A stretch of 8,320 bases of DNA. Origin: Polaromonas sp. GTDB lineage: Bacteria; Pseudomonadota; Gammaproteobacteria; Burkholderiales; Burkholderiaceae_C. Of the stretch, positions 1 through 5,109 are shown one piece after another. The translations under genes were made by a program, and so were the position numbers. A model generated the notes under the pieces. The model searched no databases. It was not told the origin of the DNA and saw nothing but the letters and a program-made list of their open reading frames with translations. Each line of letters starts with the position of its first letter. Position 1 is the stretch's first letter. The stretch spans positions 1-8,320 of the forward strand of contig JABMMH010000119.1 of the NCBI GenBank assembly GCA_013205645.1. Direction: 5' to 3'.

Positions 1-1181
1 CGACCGGTTTCGCCGGTGGCGAACGGAGGCATGTTGTAGTGCAGCATGAAGCGGTCTTCGTAGTCACCGGACAGCGCGTCAATGCGCTGTGCATCACGCT
101 CGGTGCCCAAGGTGGTGACCACCAGTGCTTGGGTTTCGCCACGGGTGAACAAGGCCGAACCGTGGGTCCGCGGCAGCACGCTGTTGCGGATTTCAATGGC
201 GCGAACGGTGCGCGTGTCGCGGCCGTCAATGCGTGGCTCACCGGCCAGAATCTGGCTGCGAACGATCTTCGCTTCGATATCGAACAACATGCCTTCAACC
301 GTGACGCTGTCAAACGCAACGCCGTCAGCCTTGAGCGCCGCCATGACGTCAGACGTCACCACGCGGCAAGCTTGCGTACGCGCTTGCTTGGTGCGAATTT
401 GGTAAGCCGCTTCGAGCTTGGCCGCGGCCAGCTCATTGACCTTGGCGACCAAAGGCAGGTCTTTGGCAGGCGCTTCCCAGGCCCAAACTGGCTTGCCAGC
501 ATCACGCACGAGTTCGTGAATGGCGTTGATGGCGATGTTGCCTTGCTCATGGCCAAACACAATCGCACCGAGCATGAGTTCTTCTGACAGTTGCTGGGCT
601 TCTGACTCGACCATCAGCACAGCGGCTTCGGTACCGGCCACGACCAGGTCCATCGTCGAATCTTTGAGCTGGGTCTTGCCTGGGTTCAGCACGTACTGAC
701 CGTCGATGTAAGCCACGCGAGCAGCGCCGATCGGGCCATTGAAAGGAATGCCGGAAATTGACAGCGCAGCGCTCGAAGCGATCAACGCTGGGATGTCGCC
801 TTCGACTTCAGGGTTCAAGGACAACACGTGGATGACGACCTGCACTTCATTGAAGAAGCCTTCAGGGAACAGCGGACGGATCGGACGATCGATCAGACGC
901 GAAGTCAGGGTTTCGAATTCGCTAGGGCGGCCTTCGCGCTTGAAGAAACTGCCGGGGATGCGGCCAGCGGCGTAGGTTTTCTCAAGGTAGTCGACGGTCA
1001 ACGGGAAGAAGTCTTGACCAGGCTTGGCCACGGTCTTGGCGACAACGGTGGCCAGCACAACCGTGCCGTCCATGTCGACCAACACAGCACCGCTGGCCTG
1101 GCGGGCCATTTCGCCGGTTTCCATCGTGACCTTGTGCTGGCCCCATTGGAAAGTTTTGCTGACTTTATTGAAAATGCTCAT
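1..1181 (-). CDS. pnp: Polynucleotide phosphorylase, N-terminal part (runs off left edge)
   Basis: PNPase is a trimeric 3'-5' exoribonuclease that uses phosphate to degrade RNA and is part of the degradosome in many bacteria. Reading the minus strand from the ATG at 1181 gives MSIFNKVSKTFQWGQHKVTM and stays open to the window edge, about 393 residues of a protein usually near 700. Visible family stretches include AAGRIPGSFFKREGRPSE and RLIDRPIRPLFPEGF in the first RNase PH domain (about residues 10-150). An all-alpha linker follows, then the start of the second RNase PH domain with FTRGETQALV. The KH and S1 RNA-binding domains lie outside the window. A GGAG ribosome-binding site (1189-1192) sits 7 bases before the ATG. 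The gene lies downstream of rpsO, the classic rpsO-pnp order, separated from it by a terminator and a structured leader. No frameshift seen. Confidence 0.96.
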   Translation of the reverse strand, partial: MSIFNKVSKTFQWGQHKVTMETGEMARQASGAVLVDMDGTVVLATVVAKTVAKPGQDFFPLTVDYLEKTYAAGRIPGSFFKREGRPSEFETLTSRLIDRPIRPLFPEGFFNEVQVVIHVLSLNPEVEGDIPALIASSAALSISGIPFNGPIGAARVAYIDGQYVLNPGKTQLKDSTMDLVVAGTEAAVLMVESEAQQLSEELMLGAIVFGHEQGNIAINAIHELVRDAGKPVWAWEAPAKDLPLVAKVNELAAAKLEAAYQIRTKQARTQACRVVTSDVMAALKADGVAFDSVTVEGMLFDIEAKIVRSQILAGEPRIDGRDTRTVRAIEIRNSVLPRTHGSALFTRGETQALVVTTLGTERDAQRIDALSGDYEDRFMLHYNMPPFATGETG

Positions 1182-1201
1182 TGTTTTGCTCCATATAAAT
1201 C

Positions 1202-1221
1202 GGTTGCATGAGGCTGCAACC
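1202..1221 (-). promoter_or_regulatory. Short hairpin next to the pnp ribosome-binding site
   Basis: Seven-base arms GGTTGCA (1202-1208) and TGCAACC (1215-1221) are perfectly complementary with a 6-base loop. In the pnp mRNA this hairpin would end about 9 bases before the GGAG ribosome-binding site, so it could affect translation initiation. The structure is seen in the sequence. A regulatory role is inferred from its place in the pnp leader, a region known in E. coli for post-transcriptional autoregulation. Confidence 0.45.
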
Positions 1222-1255
1222 TGGGGCCCGGAGCGGGGCTGGCTGAACACGATGC

Positions 1256-1298
1256 CATTCCACAAAATGCCTTGCTGCAGGACTTTTCTTGTGGAATG
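1256..1298 (-). promoter_or_regulatory. Long hairpin in the pnp mRNA leader, candidate RNase III site
   Basis: Perfect 10-base arms (1256-1265 and 1289-1298) form CATTCCACAA/TTGTGGAATG. The stem continues by two A-T pairs past one bulged C, and a small inner CCT/AGG stem (1270-1272 and 1279-1281) is possible. The hairpin lies about 75-117 bases upstream of the pnp start codon, downstream of the rpsO terminator. In E. coli, RNase III cuts a leader hairpin of pnp and PNPase then destabilises its own message; this element is placed to do the same. The pairing is seen directly; the function is an inference by analogy. Confidence 0.5.
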
Positions 1299-1333
1299 AC
1301 ACAGCGCGTGCTCGTTTTGCCTTGCTCCGAAGT

Positions 1334-1367
1334 AAAAAACGCCTGAGCTAGTGAACTAACTCAGGCG
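1334..1367 (-). terminator. Rho-independent terminator after rpsO
   Basis: On the minus strand an 8-bp GC-rich stem (arms 1360-1367 and 1340-1347, CGCCTGAG/CTCAGGCG) with a 12-base loop is followed directly by six T residues (A1334-A1339 on the plus strand). It starts about 20 bases after the rpsO stop codon and points the same way as rpsO. It probably ends part of the rpsO transcripts while letting some read through to pnp, as the terminator at this place does in E. coli. The plus strand lacks a T run after the stem, so it acts in one direction. Confidence 0.88.
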
Positions 1368-1387
1368 CTCTTAAAGCTTGTTAGCGA

Positions 1388-1654
1388 TTACTTGCGCAGG
1401 CCAAGTTTGGCGATCAGTGCAACGTAACGACCAGCGTCTTTGGACTTCAGGTAGTCCAGCAGCTTGCGGCGACGGCTGACCATGCGCAACAGACCACGGC
1501 GACCGTGGTGGTCTTTCGCGTGGGTTTTGAAGTGAGGCATCAATTCATTGATGCGGCCAGTCAGCAGAGCGACTTGGACTTCCGGGCTGCCGGTATCGCC
1601 AGCTTGGCGTGCGTTGGCTTGAACAATGTCAGCCTTGATCGATTTTGCAATCAT
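1388..1654 (-). CDS. rpsO: 30S ribosomal protein S15
   Basis: S15 binds the central domain of 16S rRNA early in small-subunit assembly. The 88-residue product matches the family's usual length (89 in E. coli) and carries its hallmark blocks: DTGSPEVQVALLT, KDHHGRRGLLRMVS and RRKLLDYLK, ending LGLRK. The start was set at the ATG at 1654 (MIAKSIKADIVQ). A longer reading begins at 1702 but adds 16 residues absent from S15 proteins and would run through a palindrome in the leader. The Shine-Dalgarno is weak (GGAA about 5 bases upstream). The gene sits 120 bases downstream of tsaD and upstream of pnp, all on one strand. It may autoregulate through its leader, as S15 does in several bacteria by different RNA structures. 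Confidence 0.97.
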   Translation of the reverse strand: MIAKSIKADIVQANARQAGDTGSPEVQVALLTGRINELMPHFKTHAKDHHGRRGLLRMVSRRRKLLDYLKSKDAGRYVALIAKLGLRK

Positions 1655-1695
1655 GATGTTCCGTTTTTCTATGTGGGCTTGCGAACGAAGCAGTG

Positions 1696-1710
1696 TTCCC
1701 ACTGTGGGAA
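1696..1710 (-). promoter_or_regulatory. 15-bp perfect palindrome in the rpsO leader
   Basis: TTCCCAC-T-GTGGGAA is a perfect inverted repeat with a single central base, 41-55 bases upstream of the rpsO ATG. In RNA it would give a 6-bp stem with a 3-base loop. Such a structure could take part in S15 feedback control, or the DNA palindrome could be a protein site near the rpsO promoter. I could not identify a convincing -35/-10 pair in the 1655-1774 gap. Confidence 0.4.
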
Positions 1711-1732
1711 TTGACCGCTAAACGTCGTGTTT

Positions 1733-1767
1733 CTTTGCTGACCCAGCACGTAGCTAGAGCAGCAAAG
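1733..1767 (-). repeat. Inverted repeat just after the tsaD stop
   Basis: Eight-base perfect arms CTTTGCTG (1733-1740) and CAGCAAAG (1760-1767) enclose 19 bases and begin 7 bases after the tsaD stop codon on the minus strand. The stem is AT-rich and is not followed by a T run (AAACACG follows), so it is a poor intrinsic terminator. It could be an mRNA 3'-end stabiliser, a rho-linked end, or chance. Confidence 0.35.
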
Positions 1768-1774
1768 CCTTGGA

Positions 1775-2821
1775 TTATAGCCCAGGGTTCGGACTGATCT
1801 CAGCCAGCGGCCAGCGCGGCTTGACGTCAAAGGTGTAAGCCGTCTGCAGGTTTTCCAGCCCAGCTTGCAGGCGCATGCCTGCTGCCAGCGCAATCATGGC
1901 GCCGTTGTCGGTGCACAAATGCAACTCGGGGTAATGCACGCGGATGCCGCGCTTTAGGCAAACCGCATTGAGCTGGCGCCGCAGCTCGGCGTTGGCGCCC
2001 ACGCCACCCGCCACCACCAAGCGCTTGAGCCCGGTCTGCGCCATGGCGCTCATGGATTTCTTCAGCAGTACCTCGACGATGGCCGCTTGCGTGGAGGCGG
2101 CCAGATCCGCTTTCCGACTCTCCAGCGCATCACCCAACTTTTTAGCCTGCGTCAGCACGGCGGTTTTCAGGCCGGAGAAAGAAAAATCCAAATCCCCACT
2201 GTGCAACAAGGGTCGCGGTAATTTGAAGGCGGCCGGGTCGCCCTGCTCGGCCATTTTGGCCAAGTGCGGGCCGCCCGGGTAGGGCAAACCCATCAGCTTG
2301 GCTGACTTGTCAAAGGCCTCGCCGGCCGCGTCGTCAATGCTTTCGCCCAGCAAGGCGTAACTGCCGACGCGGTCCACCCGCATCAATTGTGTGTGGCCAC
2401 CTGAGACCAGCAACGCCACGAACGGAAACTCCGGCGGGTCGGCACTCAAAAAAGGCGACAGCAAATGCCCTTCCAGATGGTGCACGCCCATCACCGGCTT
2501 GGCCAAACTGGCGGCCAGCGAACAAGCCACACCCGCCCCCACCAGCAAAGCACCCGCCAGCCCCGGCCCGCGCGTGTAGGCCACCACGTCGACCTGCTGC
2601 AAGCTGCGGCTGGCTTGGGCCATGACCTCGGCGATCAGCGGCAGCACGCGGCGAATATGGTCGCGACTGGCGAGCTCCGGCACCACGCCGCCATAAGCCT
2701 GATGCATCTCAATCTGGCTGTGCAGGGCGTGCGACAGCAGCACCGGCACGCCGGCGCCCGAGGTGTCGACCAGCGCCACACCGGTTTCATCACAACTGGA
2801 TTCAATTCCTAAAACGAGCAT
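1775..2821 (-). CDS. tsaD: tRNA N6-threonylcarbamoyladenosine (t6A) transferase TsaD
   Basis: TsaD (also called Gcp or YgjD) transfers the threonylcarbamoyl group from its AMP carrier to A37 of ANN-decoding tRNAs, working in the cytoplasm with TsaB and TsaE. The 348-residue product opens with the family start MLVLGIESSCDETG. It carries the metal-binding HxEGH motif (H115, H119), SGGHTQL (140-146), the DDAAGEAFDKSAKLMGLPYPGG block (163-184), GGVGANAELR (272-281) and CTDNGAMIA with the third metal ligand D305. Length and motifs are normal for the family (about 340). The gene has no clear Shine-Dalgarno before the ATG at 2821. It is divergent from the ANTAR regulator, with only about 50 bp between the two starts, and is followed 120 bp later by rpsO on the same strand. 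Confidence 0.97.
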   Translation of the reverse strand: MLVLGIESSCDETGVALVDTSGAGVPVLLSHALHSQIEMHQAYGGVVPELASRDHIRRVLPLIAEVMAQASRSLQQVDVVAYTRGPGLAGALLVGAGVACSLAASLAKPVMGVHHLEGHLLSPFLSADPPEFPFVALLVSGGHTQLMRVDRVGSYALLGESIDDAAGEAFDKSAKLMGLPYPGGPHLAKMAEQGDPAAFKLPRPLLHSGDLDFSFSGLKTAVLTQAKKLGDALESRKADLAASTQAAIVEVLLKKSMSAMAQTGLKRLVVAGGVGANAELRRQLNAVCLKRGIRVHYPELHLCTDNGAMIALAAGMRLQAGLENLQTAYTFDVKPRWPLAEISPNPGL

Positions 2822-2871
2822 GGCAGTATTTTACGGGCGGGACCCTTCAGCTGGCTTGAATATTGCTAAAA

Positions 2872-3522
2872 ATGAACATGTTCACGCGCCAAAAGCCGCC
2901 GCCCTCTTTGCGATTGGTCGTCATTGCGCCGGATTTATCGGGGGTCGACGCCAGCGATGCAGCCGCCTTGGCGCTGATTGAGCGCTCGCGCCAATTGCGC
3001 ATTGGCCTGTTAGAGAGCGGCTTCAACCTGATCGCCACCCTGCCCGCCGACACCTTTTTGACCGAGCGGCTGGCGCAACTGCAACCCGACGTGATCATCG
3101 TCGATGCCGAAAGCGACGCCCGAGATTCGCTCGAGCACGTGGTCATGGCCACGCGCGAAGCCCGCCGGCCCATCGTGCTGTTCACCAACGACGACGACAC
3201 CAGCCACGTCAAAGACGCTTTAGCGGCCGGCGTCTCCGCCTACATCGTGGCCGGACTGGAGCCAACCCGCATCCGCCCTATTTTGGATTTGGCGATGGCG
3301 CGCTTTGAGCATGAACAAGGTTTAAGGCGGGAACTTGCCGACGCCAAAGGCGAGTTGCAGGACCGCAAAACCATAGACCGGGCCAAAGCCATGCTGATGC
3401 AGCGACAAGGCTTGAGTGAACCCCTGGCCTACGACAAACTGCGCAAAGCCGCCATGGACAAAGGCCTGCGCATGGGCGAGGTGGCCCAACGACTACTCGA
3501 CGCCGCTGACCTGCTCGGCTGA
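2872..3522 (+). CDS. nasT: ANTAR-domain response regulator of the NasT type (nitrate antiterminator)
   Basis: NasT-type proteins bind a two-hairpin element in leader RNA and prevent transcription termination of nitrate assimilation genes; in known systems they are held inactive by the nitrate sensor NasS. The 216-residue product has a receiver-like domain (about 13-140) with D78 in IIVDAES at the phosphoacceptor position and T105 in VLFTN. The lysine usual after the last strand is missing (SAYIVAGLEP), as in NasT proteins that respond to a partner more than to phosphorylation. The ANTAR domain covers about 155-214 (IDRAKAMLMQRQGLSEPLAY, then GEVAQRLLDAADLL). Starts at TTG 2863, ATG 2872 and ATG 2878 are possible; none has a good ribosome-binding site, and 2872 is a compromise. 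The next gene is nrtA, whose leader carries the matching RNA element, which supports the assignment. No nasS is adjacent. Confidence 0.88.
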   Translation: MNMFTRQKPPPSLRLVVIAPDLSGVDASDAAALALIERSRQLRIGLLESGFNLIATLPADTFLTERLAQLQPDVIIVDAESDARDSLEHVVMATREARRPIVLFTNDDDTSHVKDALAAGVSAYIVAGLEPTRIRPILDLAMARFEHEQGLRRELADAKGELQDRKTIDRAKAMLMQRQGLSEPLAYDKLRKAAMDKGLRMGEVAQRLLDAADLLG

Positions 3523-3531
3523 ACCCGCCTA

Positions 3532-3593
3532 AATTGGTGCGGCGCACAAAAGCAGTGCGCCATACGCACTGACCAACCCTCGTTTCGCACCAT
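3532..3593 (+). promoter_or_regulatory. Upstream activator region with NtrC-like half-sites (nrtA unit)
   Basis: Just after the nasT stop lies a cluster of GTGC/GCAC half-sites: GTGC 3537-3540, GCAC 3544-3547, GTGC 3555-3558, GCAC 3566-3569 and GCAC 3587-3590. The pair 3544-3558 is GCAC-N7-GTGC, the spacing of classic NtrC sites such as those of glnA, inside a perfect 7-bp inverted repeat (3541-3547 and 3555-3561). It is centred about 107 bp upstream of the start point predicted from the sigma-54 box, a normal enhancer distance. The start AATTGGTGCG recurs before the MFS porter gene. The repeat could also form an RNA hairpin at the end of the nasT message, but lacks a T run. Confidence 0.6.
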
Positions 3594-3600
3594 CACGCCA

Positions 3601-3615
3601 TTCAACGTGGTTGAA
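3601..3615 (+). promoter_or_regulatory. Palindrome between the activator sites and the sigma-54 box
   Basis: TTCAAC-GTG-GTTGAA has perfect 6-bp arms and a 3-base centre, about 50 bp upstream of the predicted transcription start. It could be the site of an extra regulator acting between enhancer and promoter. No known consensus was matched, and it has no counterpart in the second sigma-54 control region. Confidence 0.3.
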
Positions 3616-3631
3616 ACAAGCGCGCAAACGC

Positions 3632-3647
3632 TGGCATAGCTTTTGCT
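3632..3647 (+). promoter_or_regulatory. Sigma-54 (-24/-12) promoter of the nrtABD operon
   Basis: TGGCATA-GCTT-TTGCT fits the sigma-54 consensus TGGCAYR-N4-TTGCW at every defined position, with exactly 10 bases between the invariant GG (3633-3634) and GC (3645-3646). Transcription should start near 3658, leaving a leader of about 150 bases before nrtA. The setting (NtrC-like sites upstream, nitrate uptake genes downstream) is the one expected for a nitrogen-limitation promoter. Confidence 0.8.
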
Positions 3648-3665
3648 CATACAACTGCATCGACG

Positions 3666-3712
3666 CATCACTTCAACGGCGAAGTGGTGAGTTCCCCGAA
3701 CAAAGGCGTTCG
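3666..3712 (+). promoter_or_regulatory. ANTAR/NasT two-hairpin antiterminator element in the nrtA leader
   Basis: Two hairpins occur in tandem. The first has a 9-bp stem (3666-3674 with 3681-3689, one G-U pair) closing the six-base loop AACGGC (3675-3680). The second has a 5-bp stem CGAAC/GTTCG (3697-3701 with 3708-3712) closing the loop AAAGGC (3702-3707). Seven bases link them. ANTAR proteins bind RNA with paired hexanucleotide loops in which position 1 is A and position 4 is G; both loops meet this rule. The 3' side of the second hairpin is also the 5' arm of the terminator that follows, so the two structures exclude each other. The likely binder is the NasT-like protein encoded just upstream. 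Confidence 0.83.
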
Positions 3713-3768
3713 TACCCAGCAATACATCACTGTGTCTGCTCGGTCCGGACGCCTTTTTTTGTTTTTTT
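3704..3768 (+). terminator. Regulated intrinsic terminator (attenuator) upstream of nrtA
   Basis: The arm AGGCGTTCG (3704-3712) pairs with CGGACGCCT (3746-3754), 9 bp including one G-U. The helix goes on past a mismatch with ACC/GGT (3714-3716 with 3742-3744), then AGCA/TGCT (3718-3721 with 3737-3740). It is followed by two runs of seven T split by one G (3754-3760, 3762-3768). It lies 40 bases before the nrtA start. Its 5' arm is shared with the second ANTAR-type hairpin, so binding by the antiterminator should block its formation. It would also stop transcripts reading through from nasT. Confidence 0.88.
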
Positions 3769-3807
3769 CGACTGCTTTTCTTGTTCTTCACCACTGGAGT
3801 TTTCGAC

Positions 3808-5052
3808 ATGACTGAACTGCTGAAATCGTCTCTGACACGCCGCTCCGTGCTGCAAGCTGCCACGGTGGGCGCCATCGGCATCACGCCGGCGCTGCGCGCG
3901 GCGGTTTACGCGCAAGGCTCCGACGCCCCGGAAAAGAAGGAAGTCAAGATCGGCTTCATTCCGCTGACCGACTGCGCCTCGGTGGTAATGGCCTCGGTGC
4001 TAGGCTTTGACAAGAAATACGGCGTCAAGATCATTCCGACCAAGGAAGCCAGCTGGGCCGGCGTGCGCGACAAACTGGTCAGCGGCGAACTCGACTTTGC
4101 GCACGTGCTGTACGGCCTGATCTATGGCGTACACATGGGCACGGCCGGCCCTAAAAAGGACATGGCCGTGCTGATGAGCCTGAACAACAACGGCCAAGCC
4201 ATCACGCTGTCGAAAAAGATCGCAGACAAAGGCGGTATCGATGGCGCCGGCTTGGCCAAGCTGATGGCCAGCGACAAACGCGAATACACCTTTGCGCAAA
4301 CCTTCCCCACCGGCACCCACGCCATGTGGCTGTACTACTGGCTGGCAGCCAACGGCGTGAACCCGATGAAGGACGCGAAAGTCATCACCGTACCGCCACC
4401 CCAAATGGTCGCCAACATGCGCGTCGGCAACATGGACGGGTTTTGCGTTGGCGAGCCTTGGGGCCACCGCGCCATCATGGACGGTGTCGGCGTCACAGCG
4501 ACCACCACACAAGACATCTGGAAAGACCATCCTGAAAAAGTGCTGGGCACCACCGACGAGTTCACCAAGAAATACCCCAACACCACGCGCGCCGTGATGG
4601 CGGCTATTTTGGAAGCCGGCAAATGGATAGACGCCAGCTTGAGCAACAAAAACAAGATGGCCGAAACCATCGCCGAAAAATCGTATGTCAACACCAGCGT
4701 CGACGTCATCAACCAGTGCATTCTGGGTCGCTACCAAAACGGCATGGGCAAGACCTGGGACGACCCCAATTACATGAAGTTTTACAACGATGGCGCGGTC
4801 AATTTTCCGTACCTGTCAGACGGCATGTGGTTCATGACGCAGCACAAACGCTGGGGCCTGATCAAAGAGCATCCAGACTACTTGGCCGTGGCCAAGCAGG
4901 TGAACCGCATCGACATTTACAAAGAAGCGGCAAGCGCCGCCAAAGTCAGCCTGCCAAAAAGCGACATGCGCAGCAGCAAGCTGATGGACGGCGTGGTCTG
5001 GGACGGCAAAGAGCCGAAAAAATACGCCGACAGCTTCAAGGTACGCGCCTGA
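3808..5052 (+). CDS. nrtA: Nitrate ABC transporter, periplasmic substrate-binding protein
   Basis: NrtA-family proteins capture nitrate (some members nitrite or bicarbonate) and pass it to the NrtB permease. The 414-residue product starts at ATG 3808, set by a GGAG site 8 bases upstream; an upstream TTG at 3781 lies close behind the T-runs of the terminator and is unlikely. The N-terminus is a twin-arginine signal (LTRRSVLQ, R11-R12, then a weakly hydrophobic stretch), with probable cleavage after VYA (residue 35), so it acts in the periplasm. NrtA-like blocks include ASWAGVRD (W83), NNNGQAI (Q130), FPTGTHAMWLYYWLA (H171), GEPWG (216-219) and TKKYP; these correspond to the parts of the fold that line the nitrate pocket in known NrtA. 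The export signal argues against it being the cytoplasmic sensor NasS. CmpA (bicarbonate) is related, but the neighbours point to nitrate. Confidence 0.93.
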   Translation: MTELLKSSLTRRSVLQAATVGAIGITPALRAAVYAQGSDAPEKKEVKIGFIPLTDCASVVMASVLGFDKKYGVKIIPTKEASWAGVRDKLVSGELDFAHVLYGLIYGVHMGTAGPKKDMAVLMSLNNNGQAITLSKKIADKGGIDGAGLAKLMASDKREYTFAQTFPTGTHAMWLYYWLAANGVNPMKDAKVITVPPPQMVANMRVGNMDGFCVGEPWGHRAIMDGVGVTATTTQDIWKDHPEKVLGTTDEFTKKYPNTTRAVMAAILEAGKWIDASLSNKNKMAETIAEKSYVNTSVDVINQCILGRYQNGMGKTWDDPNYMKFYNDGAVNFPYLSDGMWFMTQHKRWGLIKEHPDYLAVAKQVNRIDIYKEAASAAKVSLPKSDMRSSKLMDGVVWDGKEPKKYADSFKVRA

Positions 5053-5109
5053 GTTGACGTATCCCGCTTGGTTTGAATTGATTCACCCGAACAGTAAAAA
5101 GGTCTCGCC

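Noticed and set aside
39..1299. Several plus-strand open frames of 78-182 codons across the pnp region
   Set aside because: They are antisense to a continuous, well-matched pnp reading frame, which has no complete open frame here only because it leaves the window.
1299..1340. A separate pnp promoter between the rpsO terminator and the leader hairpin
   Set aside because: I looked for -35/-10 pairs on the minus strand and found no convincing match, although a promoter here is known in E. coli.
3541..3561. Hairpin GGCGCAC/GTGCGCC as a terminator of nasT
   Set aside because: There is no T run after the stem; the half-site spacing fits an activator site better.
3611..3811. 66-codon frame through the nrtA leader
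   Set aside because: It spans the sigma-54 box, both hairpins and the terminator T runs, has no ribosome-binding site, and overlaps the nrtA start; the RNA structures explain this stretch better.
4000..4737. 245-codon open frame antisense to nrtA
   Set aside because: It lies fully inside nrtA, its protein is rich in His/Val/Gly/Ala as expected from the reverse of a coding frame, and it shows no family motifs or start signal.
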